DNA of 64,000 nt from Limnomonas spitsbergensis (Eukaryota > Chlorophyta > Chlorophyceae > Chlamydomonadales). Every line of letters starts with the position of its first letter. Within the stretch, counting starts at the first letter, position 1. Location of the stretch: contig JAYJMM010000113.1 in the NCBI GenBank assembly GCA_037349105.1, forward strand, positions 3,844,001-3,908,000, written 5' to 3'. The position numbers and the translations under genes are program-made. Under the pieces are notes generated by a model. That model was given only the letters and a program-made list of their open reading frames with translations. It did not search any database and was not told where the DNA came from. Positions 50,617 through 61,000 of this stretch are shown here, piece after piece.

Positions 50617-51498
50617 GGGGGTGTTTCCACTGTTGCCTTAAACCAGCGCGGTTTGAATCCGGTTGCTCGCGATCGTGATTTTTTCACGCCTTAGGGGTCG
50701 GTCAGACTGCGTTACGTTTGAGGTTGCGTTTGGCAGTTGCGTTTGGGTTGCGTTTGGATTTAGCGTGAATCTGACGCTAAACTGGTCACACTGCGTTTGG
50801 GCAAGACGGCAGGGCAAGACGACGTCAGGGCACGGCATGGTACATTTTTGTGCGAATTCCGTCTCCCAGCGACTCGGGGTTGATATTTCCTTACATTGTA
50901 ACATATATATTGTTCGTGTCCAGCTTAAGATCAAGCTTAAGCTGGAATTCATGAAAAATCTCAAACGCTAAACGTCAACCCCCCCCCCCTGCGTTTGCGT
51001 TTCGCGTTTTGACACGTTGCGTTTGGCGTTTGGGTATTGTGACCGGCGTCGCGTTTGCACTTTTTCCTGACGCAACCCCAAACGTAACGCAGTCTGACCG
51101 ACCTCTTAAACCAAAACTGTTTCCATGAAATCCAGGAAGTTCACAGCGAACTTCCTGCTGCCAGAGGTCTGATCTAGGGGCGCCGAGACGATATGCGACG
51201 ATTCGTGACCTCGGAACCACAAGTGTCGCCGCTTATTTCGATATGGCTATAGAAATGGCGTCTTTAATGCCGAACGATCTTTCGCGCGGAGATGGTTCCT
51301 TAAACCAAGAGGCAACCAACTCACAGAGTAGCCTATACCTGGCAAATGAGACGGTATAGGCTATTCTTTTTTGCGTGGTTTCGGCTTCGTACAGAAAGGC
51401 CTATTCTGGCCTATTCTGTGTCGGTTTGCGGCAGTTGGGTCGAAATTGGGCCTTATTCTGTGTCGGTTGCCCGACAGAATAGCAATGGAAACAGCACC
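50617..51498. mobile_element. MITE-like outer element with TAA borders, interrupted by a second element
   Basis: The left end GGGGGTGTTTCCACTG (after TAA 50614-50616) and the reverse complement of the right end GGTGCTGTTTCCATTG (before TAA 51499-51501) match imperfectly. Three-base TAA/TTA target sites are typical of PIF/Harbinger elements. The interior holds an 11-bp perfect hairpin (TAGCCTATACC at 51329, complement at 51353) and a CCTATTCTGTGTCGGTT duplication (51411 and 51452). The ends are short and imperfect, so this call is tentative. Confidence 0.4.
50694..51105. mobile_element. PIF/Harbinger-type MITE, 412 bp, TTA target site
   Basis: GGGGTCGGTCAGACTGCGTT + ACGTTTGAGGTTGCG at the left end is matched by the reverse complement of the right end (GAGGTCGGTCAGACTGCGTT + ACGTTTGGGGTTGCG). 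This gives about 35-bp inverted repeats with about two mismatches. TTA flanks both sides (50691-50693 and 51106-51108). Subterminal GCGTTTG words are repeated. There is no coding capacity. A similar start (GGGTCGGTCACACT) occurs at 37014 without a visible partner. Confidence 0.8.
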
Positions 51499-51501
51499 TA
51501 A

Positions 51502-53156
51502 GCCACGGCCTTGCGAGACTTGTGACCTGGGTCTCAACGCTAGTGGCTGGTGAGGAACAGGGTAGGGCAGCAGCAGCAATTTGAGCAGTGTCATATATAT
51601 GTATATATAAGTTGGTTATATGCTCTCGTGGCTCCTTCCGTCTCCCCAGCATTTTTGTGTGTTCGACACGGCCAGGCCAGCTTGGTGCAGGGTCGTGAGC
51701 TGGGCACCACCCGTCCCATTCTAACCTGCAACATGGACGTGGCTGTGGCTTGCAGTGCTTTCATTCACTTCAACAATTTCCGCACTGCCTCATGCAGGGT
51801 CTCCGGCTGCACTACTCCCTCAGGATGCAGGCTCAATGGAGTCCTCATCTGCTCCCTGCCGAGGCAGCGACGACCGCGGCGATGCGGGTTGCAACGGAGC
51901 ATGTGGCTCCTCCGTAGGCTGCATGTACGTGGAGATGGCTGAGCCTTTGCTCCTACAGGACAAGGACCATGCAGCGGGGAGAGACAGCTCGTTTGACATC
52001 ATATATGGGTGCAGGGAGGCGGATCCCCTACATGTCTTCTTATGGACAACACCTAGGCGGCGCTTGCGTGCAGATCCATAAGCCGCATGTGGGTGAAGAA
52101 AGCTCCTTAAGTCGAAGTGGTCATGGAAGTCACTGGCGGGGCCAAGGGTCAAGGGGAGGCTGACCACTGTTTTGTTGGCCCTAACCCTAGCTTTCGCTGT
52201 GCTTTGTGCTCGGCAGGAATATGACACTATTTTGAAGGTAGGTCAGGGACTATCTTTGAAGGGCCTCAATCGCTGGGTTGATCAGGACACAACTCCACGA
52301 AGGCTTCTTGCACTAGGGCCGTAGTATTTCGCTGTATAGTAGCTAAACACGTTCATGGCATCGCTGGATTTTTATGTGCCAAGCCCCTTGACGTCCCCTC
52401 AAGAGTCAAGACCGCGTCTCTTCACTCCTCTGCACAGTTCTAATGCCCGGTCCACTCACTGTCGTCCTAATTTTAAAGCTAGTGTGTTTGTAGCTTGTCC
52501 CCCCCCATCTGGGCCCTACAGCAGGGCCTGATTCAAGCTCTGCCGATGTAAATAAATGTTACGTCGTAAACTCTCCTCTGCAATAGCCTTGATTGGCAAT
52601 AGCCTTGATTGGCACCACAAACATACACACACCTAAAAGCTTGCTTCAATTTCGCCCCCTGTTCCTCACTTTTCTCCCAAATGCTATATTAAGTGGTGTG
52701 GATGATCTGGTATTGGGATCCTCTGATAGTGATGTATTGACAGTTTGTAGGATGGCAACATTCAATTTAAGCGCGACATTGTGGTGGTGTTGCCTCCACG
52801 CTTGGTTCTGATTTGTACCGTCCATACTTTTGTTGCATCTGTTGTCGGCTGGTGCTGCGACTTCTGTTTGGGCCCACCCACCTGTTGTTGCATCACCAAT
52901 GCTGTGCAGTGGCCTTCAGCTACAATTCAGCTCAGTGTACACTCAGCTGGCCTACGGCCGGAAGCCCCTGGTGTGGCCAACCCTACAGCCTCAGGCCGCA
53001 TGATTGTTTGAGTCGGCCTACCGGTAATGGTGGTGGCCATGGGTCAAGATCCACCGAAGATTATCTCACAAAGAGATACACTGTGGTGTTTTTTTTGTAG
53101 CTGCACCTGCTTGGGATGCATTCACTTTTCCACTCTCTGTACCGGTATGTCAATAT
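51502..53156. other. no supported gene
   Basis: Open frames on both strands cover 51755-52227, but neither strand shows a recognisable domain or splice pattern. The minus frame (135 codons) and the plus frame (108 codons) compete. AT-rich TATATATGTATATATA lies at 51593-51608. Confidence 0.4.
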
Positions 53157-53570
53157 CGTTACACATCTGGGCCCGCTCAAAGCTCGGCCGCGTGGGTGCC
53201 CAACTGTTCAGGAGGGAGTAAAGGAGGAACTAAAAGGAAGAGAGGGGGAAAGGAACAAAAGGGGAGGCCGGGAAGGCAAAGCAGACCACGTCCAACACCT
53301 GAGTTCCACTAGAGACTACCCCTCAACAAAGCTTCTAATAAAAGAAAAGTCCGGGAAAGCCAGCGTATGCCACCCCTGCTTGGCCGCGAGGGCGCTCCAC
53401 TGATCAGAAGGGAGAAGAGAACTAAGAAACTAAAAAGGGGGCAAACAACAACAAAAAAGGGCCAAAAGAGAAGGCCGGAAAGGCCAACGACATCGGCCTC
53501 AGAAACCCTGGAGACTAACCCTCAATAATGCCCACAACACAGTCCACAAAAGCAAGTGCGTCCCACGCGT
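53157..53570 (+). mobile_element. dispersed dimeric repeat R1, copy 2
   Basis: Near-identical to 14279-14697 over its whole length, including both half-units (CTCGGCCGCGTGGGTGCCCA and CTTGGCCGCGAGGGCGCTCC). It has a short deletion after AACAAAGCTTCTAATAA and a shorter purine tract. Same orientation. Confidence 0.75.
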
Positions 53571-54223
53571 GCTCAGCCTGGTACAACTGGTGGAAGTTGT
53601 GTACCGGTATGTCGTGTCGTCAACTAGGGCTTTCACCCCTAGCTTCACCATTGTATCAAGGGGGGTGCACTCCACTCATGTCAATGCGATATTCTCCACT
53701 ACCGTAGTGGCAGTGCCATGTGTTCCAACGCTTGAATGAGATTGTTTTGTTTAAGCCGGGTGGGCAAGATACCTCTAGGAATTCAACTGAATTACATGGG
53801 TTTAGCCTTTGTGCACCCCATGCCACTGTAGTATCATGGAACGTATAAACAATATGGTATGTTAGGTCCAGAACTTTTTGTATTAAGGTTGTATAGAATT
53901 TTGCCGTGTACGAGAGCAGTACAAACATGAGATCTTCCCCTTTAATATCGAGTCCAGCTAGCAAGGCAGAGACTAGGGGAACATGCCATTACGTAAGCTT
54001 GCTTCCACAGAAGGAGTGGAAAAACAGATTGAAAATACTAATCATGGAAGAAGAAAACTCCCATAATTCCCACCTCGCTGCCCCCACCTTCCCCCAGCAT
54101 GAAATCCTCACTCTTACCCACACAAGCCAACATAGGTAAATTATTCGCAGCAATAATGCAACGGCGTTGAGCCTCTCATGCGCTTGACTGTTGGGACATG
54201 TTGAACAGGAACATGCTGGGAAA

Positions 54224-54478
54224 GAATGTCACCACTCAACACCGCCAGCATGAGGGCGGTGTCCTGCGTTCTCTCGATCATCTTCTTTGTCAGGTCCTTT
54301 ATCTTGATGATAATCAGCAGTGACAGCATGAGCTGCATGGGCAGGCTCACACTATTATACCAACATACGGGGCTCAGCACGATGAAGCATCAGACACCGG
54401 ACCAGAGCAGCTCCTTCGCGGTTGTGCTCTCGAACAGGTTTACCTTGTCGAAGATATCTCCGGAGGTCAGCAACTCAC
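54224..54478 (-). CDS. two candidate exons of an unassigned gene
   Basis: The segment 54478 to about 54396 encodes LLTSGDIFDKVNLFESTTAK then ELLWSG with donor CCG|GTGTCT. The segment from about 54335 to 54230 encodes LLIIIKIKDLTKKMIERTQD then TALMLAVLSG with donor GTGACA. Both have AG acceptors, but the phases do not join cleanly. A further fragment near 55024-54985 (EVRLWCERLK, donor GTGAGT) may belong. They could be 5' exons of the cyclic-nucleotide-binding gene or a separate gene. Confidence 0.3.
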
Positions 54479-55029
54479 AGGGTAAGAAGGTCCAACGCCA
54501 AGGAGAGGCTAAAAGACTCACATGGCTTCCTCGTAGTGTTATTAGGCTTTAACACAATAGCACGTGACAAAAGCAAATGCAACAGGAAAGAAAGTGGAAT
54601 GTTGCCACGGTGTCACTTCGGAATGCATTGCACCCCCATTGCCATTGCTGAATGCATCACATCCCCAATGCTCTCCTACTGTCCATGCCTTCGCCCTTGC
54701 CCACGTCCCCCTCCCTTAGCCCATGCACTCCCAGTGCACATGCCTTCATCTCTGGCCCATGTCCTCCCCCCTGCCCTTGCCTGCAAAGCAGCGCACACAC
54801 AATCTTGGCCAGGGTGCCGGGTAGGATGAGGGTCATAATAACTAATATATCGCATGAATAAGTCTTGAGGTTTAGGGTTTAGGAGGTGCCACCTCGCTCC
54901 CAGGTGGTACTTGGGCACACAGTTGAACCTGACTCCGTGACTAAATGGCTGCTACTATTCAACCCACAAGTTCGGCTCATCAACTCACTCTTGAGCCTCT
55001 CACACCAGAGCCGCACCTCGCTGAAGTGC

Positions 55030-57620
55030 TCAAGCGAAACTCAAATCTCACGCCATTGCCATGGTGTGCCCTAGCCCACAGCCAGATTCCAGAGTTGCTT
55101 GAAGCACTTCAGTGAGGTGCTGCACTGCGCCACCTCACACCACCCACCGGTGGGTTCATGCTCCAGGAGCATGCCGCCGCCGCAGTGCGCTAGTTTTGAT
55201 GTACCTATTCGGCCCTGCACAGCCACACATTTGCGTGACACTTTCAAAGACGCAAGATGTTGTTGCAAGATTAGGGAACAACAACAAGTAACAAATGCAC
55301 AACCAATTTCCATCTACGCGCACGCCTTCATTGGTGACAACGCTACATGTTAGGTTGCATCACTCAAGGCATGTCCTTCATAGCAGGTCATCAGCTGGTT
55401 CCTGCATAGCAGTGCTAGGCACATAAAAGGTGTTTGTGGTCTCCCCAAATGAACTGCACAAATGTTGTTGGCGTGTGGAATGCCATGTCAGTTATTGTTG
55501 AGCACAACAATACCTATTACCTCAACCCCCTCAAGTGAGCATGTGGACCTCAGCATAGCTGCCACACAACAAGGTCCGTGACTCGAGGACAATTTGCGCC
55601 CTTGTGTGCGCCATGGACCTCAAAGAACCTATCAGATTTCCCCCACAGTTTTTTCTTTAACCTTTTGGGGGGTATTGGAGCTCATTGTCCAAACGACCAT
55701 ACATATGGTATCACACATTTTGCCCACAAAGTGTAACCGTCAGATATCTTTCTTACATTATACCACTAGTTATCTTCCCTACATTTAATTATGGTTTAGA
55801 CATTTGTATATTCTTTGTACTAGTCGCTTCATGCACAGCCGTTTGACAACTTTCACTGTCCTCCCATACATATATGTATGGGAGATATAGCCAAGCTCTA
55901 GATCCGGTAGATTGAAACATGCAAACATAAGTTCTGAGGCCCAGGAATCCCAGCTTATTTCGCCGTCCTGCCAGAAACGTGCATAATAGTACGAACATTT
56001 GCACTTTGGACCGATAACTGATCAACTGAGGGGCCAAAGCAAGCCTTCTAAGCATTTCAAAGGCTAAGATTCCCTGCTGCGAAGCTAGCGTGTTTACTAA
56101 GAAATGATGGTAGAAGGAAGAGATTATGAGAGGAAGAGAAGTTGAAGTCGTTACTTGATTGGCTTATGGATGGTTCGAAAATGTAGCAAGATATGCGGTT
56201 CAGTTAGTGGGGTTAGCACGGTTCTGAATTATCTCGAGCTGAATGCTGGGATGAAATCACTTCGTGGAACGCATGGGACCTAAACTCGACGAGCCTGACC
56301 ACTCAAGCAGCAGGGCTTGACGAATGCTCGGCCGCTTGGGGCTGGTAGGGACTGACTAAGCTCAATTCCAGCTACTACTCGTGCATAGCCGAGACCCTGC
56401 GTCTGTGATTAGCCTGTCACACCATTACATGCCCTGCACATTTGCTAACCTTGAGTTTAGCCTACCCCGTGGCCTGTGGCACCAGGTGTGGCACGGTACT
56501 GGCGACTGGTATATAATTTGAAACGCCAGGGAGTAATAACAATACTGGCAGTGATACACGAAAATAACCATGTCCTTAAGGAACCCCCATCAAGGCAAAA
56601 CATACGTGACAAAGTGACTACATCGTTTTTCCTAACCCTATGAAGTTAAGACAGCTACTGTGTATATTTATTTTCAGACGCCTGAATGGAACGGAAACGT
56701 GATAGAATGGGGTATGCATACTGCCCCCAGGGGACTTCAGTGGTCCTCACTGCAAGAGAGCAGAAGGCCAAGCTGTGCGTCATGCAGAACTCCGCCCCGG
56801 ACGTGAATGAAAACTGCTCCGAAACCAAAGGGAGCGCTCGTAAATCCCTTGCTATGCCCTGCTTGCCATAATGTTGCTGCACAGGCATCCCCCCCACAAC
56901 GCAAACTAAAATCAAGTCAAGAAAACAAGCTGGGAAACGAAGATGTCAGATAACCAAACCACCGTAATGTGCGGTGCATACAAGGTTATACCAGGGGCCA
57001 CAGTCTAAACATGCTATTCTGAACATGGCATTCTATTTCATTCAAGGCAGGCAGGCAGGCAGGCAGGTCTCCCTCCTGTACCAGAACTTCAAGGTTACTT
57101 CACCCATCGTAACTGCAAACGATCACTAGGAGGCCAGCCGGACAAGATGAAATCAGGCATCCATTATTTCCATATGATAACTGTCATCGATGGGGACTCA
57201 TCTCTTTTAAGGGCGCGCCAGCCACCGGCCGGCCGACGCTCTGCCAGGAGTCCTATCACAGCCGGCTGGGAAAGCCTCACAGGCGGCAGCGGAATGAAAC
57301 CCCGGAGGAAGCGGGCTTGTGTGATGACCTCTAACACTAAAGATTGATCAAGCGGATGGATATAGTGGATGGAACAAGAAAGCAAAGGTTGGGGCGTCAG
57401 TCAGATCCAAACTCGGCGTACGTCTGCCTCCAGCATCCGCACTGCAGCTCCCTACTGATCTAGCTGGCGTCTGCTGTACAAGCCTCCTCTCAAAACCATA
57501 ATCGCCCCATATACTTCCCCCCTTTGGGCCATTGTGAGGTCGAGAAAGCAGTGCAGTGCAGCCCGGCACTCTACCGGCTGCTCCACATGAAGACATGAAG
57601 AAATGAATATGCTTTCCCCC
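55030..57620. other. no supported gene
   Basis: Low coding content. It holds repeat R4 copy 1 (56275-56400) and an AGGC microsatellite (57044-57068). Open frames at 56655-56915 on both strands look random. Confidence 0.45.
56275..56400 (+). repeat. dispersed repeat R4, copy 1
   Basis: GAATGCTCGGCCGCTTGGGG + CTGGTAGGGACTGACTAAGC + TCAATTCCAGCTAC is matched by the copy at 59525-59645. Confidence 0.7.
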
Positions 57621-57625
57621 CATTG

Positions 57626-58045
57626 AGGTCCGTGGGTGTGGAAGCATTGGGCAGCTCGGCACTCTACCAGTTGCTCCATCGGAACATGATCAGACAGGCG
57701 TAGGCAGACAGGTCCGTGGGTGTGGAAGCATTGGGCAGCTCGGCACTCTACCGGTTGCTCCATCGGAACATGATCAGACAGGCGTAGGCAGACAGGTCCG
57801 TGGGTGTGGAAGCATTGGGCAGCTCGGCACTCTACCGGTTGCTCCATCGGAACATGATCAGACAGGCGTAGGCAGACAGGTCCGTGGGTGTGGAAGCATT
57901 GGGCAGCTCGGCACTCTACCGGTTGCTCCATCGGAACATGATCAGACAGGCGTAGGCAGACAGGTCCGTGGGTGTGGAAGCATTGGGCAGCTCGGCACTC
58001 TACCGGTTGCTCCATCGGAACATGATCAGACAGGCGTAGGCAGAC
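57626..58045 (-). repeat. 84-bp tandem repeat containing the end of the last ABCG exon, five copies
   Basis: Units start at 57626, 57710, 57794, 57878 and 57962 (plus-strand AGGTCCGTGGGTGTGGAAGC...) and are almost identical. The copy at 57962 contains the codons for AYACLIMFRWSNR and the TAG stop (58000-58002) of the ABCG gene. The other four lie downstream of the stop, each repeating the same coding end and stop. Since 84 is divisible by three, another frame stays open through all copies. Confidence 0.97.
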
Positions 58046-61000
58046 AGGACCCAGAAGCACCACCAGCCGAAGAGAGCCAGCAGGTTCCACCAAATAGCCT
58101 GGTCCTGCTTTCATATGTAGGGAGCAGACATACCGTATATTATAATATTATAAACGCTGTATATCATATACCGTACGCCGAATCACATGGGAGTCCGGGG
58201 AGTTCTTGGGGGTAAGGTAGGGGTTCAGAGTGAACAGTTCAGGGTTCAGGGTTCATTAGGGCTGATATTTTTAAGGGTCAGACCATTGAGCACACAGTCT
58301 TGCGCCGTCACAGTCAGGGCAGATAGGGATCATTGATACCCTAGCTTTGCTTTGCCTTCCCTCATGATGAACTAATGTTGTTTGGGGTTAAGGGATCCAC
58401 TCATTTTCACTTATCATTTGTCAATGCAAGGTTCAGTCCAGAGTTTTTGTCCACAGTTTGCCCTGAGGGCAGCATTACAAGAAATCTTTATATGATGCCC
58501 TGATGGAAGGCGAATCAAATCTACAGTAATTCGACTTCCTTCCAAAGAACCCGAGCACACCATCACAAGACATCCAAGGCTCCTGAGCCTCAATAAGGTC
58601 TCTACCTAATCAATGGTGATGGCGTGGACACGGCCTTAGCCCACGCTGCGCTGTTGCCTTAACCCTATCGTCCCTGCCGGGATTTTTCTTCTTCTACTCC
58701 TACCACATCAGGGTATAGGGTTTATGGTTTAGGGTTTAGGTTTTTTTCATTACTGACCCTCATTCCGTAGAAGCCGAGCACTCCATCGTAAGGCCGGTCA
58801 TTGCAGAGGAACTTTGTGTCGTCGCTTCCGCTGAACTCATTGGTCATCATGGCCACAAACGTGTATCTGCAACAACAAGAGGTCCACAACGGCACGTGAA
58901 ACACGACAGCAATACGCGGACCGAAAACGGTGGAATATGCATTTTCTAAGGAAGAGACAGAGAGCCCCCATAACAGTCGGTCCAACTTCTAGCCCTCTTG
59001 AAACTAGCATGGCAATGAATCAAGGAGGAGCCTGTCAGGCAGTCAGGCAGGGCGGACGGAAGTGTCCTCTGCACGCATGCTTCAGGTTAAGGGCCTTTAA
59101 GGCTGCTGCACAGCGCTGGCTCCCAAACCCCTAACCCTGAACCCCAAACACGCTGTTCAGGTTAAGGGCCTTTGAGGCTGCTGCGCAGCACTGGCTCCCA
59201 AACCCCTAACCCTGAACCCCAAACACGCTGGTCAGGTTAAGGGCCTTTAAGGCTGCTGCGCAGCACTGGCTCCCAAACCCCTAACCCTGAACCCCAAACA
59301 CGCTGGTCAGGTTAAGGGCCTTTAAGGCTGCTGCGCAGCACTGGCTCCCATACCCCATCTTCCCTCCCTCCTAACATGCTGGCACTTTGACTCCAGCCTC
59401 TGCTCTCTCCATGATGCCGAAGAGCTAATATTTCTCTCGTACCTTCTCTCTTGAGTTTTCTAGTGTACATTTTTTCGCCGACATGGCCGAGCCTCATTTC
59501 TGAGCAAGGCCCATAGGTTTAGAACGGAATATACACGCTGGGCCTCGCAGAACGCTCGGCCGCTTGGGGCTGGTAGGGAACGACTTAGCTCAATTCCAGC
59601 TACCCGTGCACAGCCAGGACCATGGTTCAGCCATGCCACCCTCCTATGCTAACAAAACCCTTGTGCCAGTGGATCACACTCCTGATTTGTTTTCAACACG
59701 TAAAAAGTATTACCAGTATGATAATGAATAATACACCAAAATAAAAGGCTGCTGCTGTGGCAGAGAGGCTTCCATGAACCCACACCCGAGGGCGTGTATC
59801 CAATGGATAGTTGGATACCGGCTTTTTACCGGCTTTTTACTATACTTTTATAAAATTAACAGTATATATGAAATGACCATTCAAATAGATGGTGGATCCA
59901 GATGGCTGGGATGGTGACGGTACTGACCTGAGGTAGTCAAAGTAGGAATACCTGTCGCAATCAAAGTGTGAACAATGTGTGACGTTGGGTTTATGAGTAT
60001 AAAACCCAAGGAGGGGCATGGCAATCAAGCAGCACTTCTGCCTAGTGGTGGCAATGAGGTCACCAAAGCTGCTTTCTCACTCACTATCACAATGATTAGG
60101 GGGCGGATTATAACAGATGTGCGATAAGTGTGTGAGAGGTGACTAGGCAGCAGTCACACCCTCTTAATGTATACCCTAAATGACCCCTTAACTCAAACCC
60201 TAAAAACAAGCCCTGCTTACACATCCCCGTTCTGTTTGGGTCTGTGGGTATAGAAAACCCAGCTGGCACCTCGCCATACCCTAGGGTTAACGGTTCAGGG
60301 GTCAAGCAGCCGCTCGGGCACTCACCAGATCCAGCCGTTGGGTATCCTGTCCAGAGGCACCAGGTAGCCCACAAAGAACATGAGCGTGCCTGCGGCCATG
60401 CACCCCAAAGCGAGAACAATTGGAACTTCTGCGAGCTTTTGGCCATGCCCGGTGAATGAATGAATACAACACATGGAAACTGCGGACCACAGCGAGGGCC
60501 CCACAGACACACGATCAACGCGGACCTCGACCCAAGCGTTGTCCAAAATTCTAAACTGGATGGGACGCTCCATGAATCCACACATCAAAGTACATGTGTG
60601 AAGATTCCATTTTGAATTCTTCACATCCTGCGTTGCCAGACCCTTAACGCTCCCCTCGTCTGGCCCCGCACCATGATGGCGTACGCTACGTGTGCCCCTG
60701 AGCTGTTATTCTTTTGCTTGGACTTAAACAGGTGTGAGGCCGGCCGCCCAGCCCTAGAAATCCTGTCATGTTGTACCGGCTGCCTTCTGATGCGTGGTCA
60801 CACTAAGTGACTCAGCCACACCTGCAAAACTTGGAACAGCTCCATTGGCGAAGTCGATGGTCGGGCACAGCGCAGCGAAGGTGAAGGCCACGGCGATGGC
60901 GGTGAACTGAGTCTGTGAAAAGTGTGAGAGGCAGCAAGGTGCATGAAACGTGCCATAGGCAGCAAATTGAATGAAAAGTGTAAGAAGCAGCAATGTGCAA

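Noticed and set aside
51755..52227. Overlapping frames of 108 (+) and 135 (-) codons
   Set aside because: Neither strand shows splice signals, domain features or convincing composition, so neither is annotated as a gene.
57452..58114. 220-codon minus-strand ORF across the 84-bp repeats
   Set aside because: It uses a different frame from the ABCG exon, whose own frame stops at 58000. It exists only because 84 is a multiple of three.
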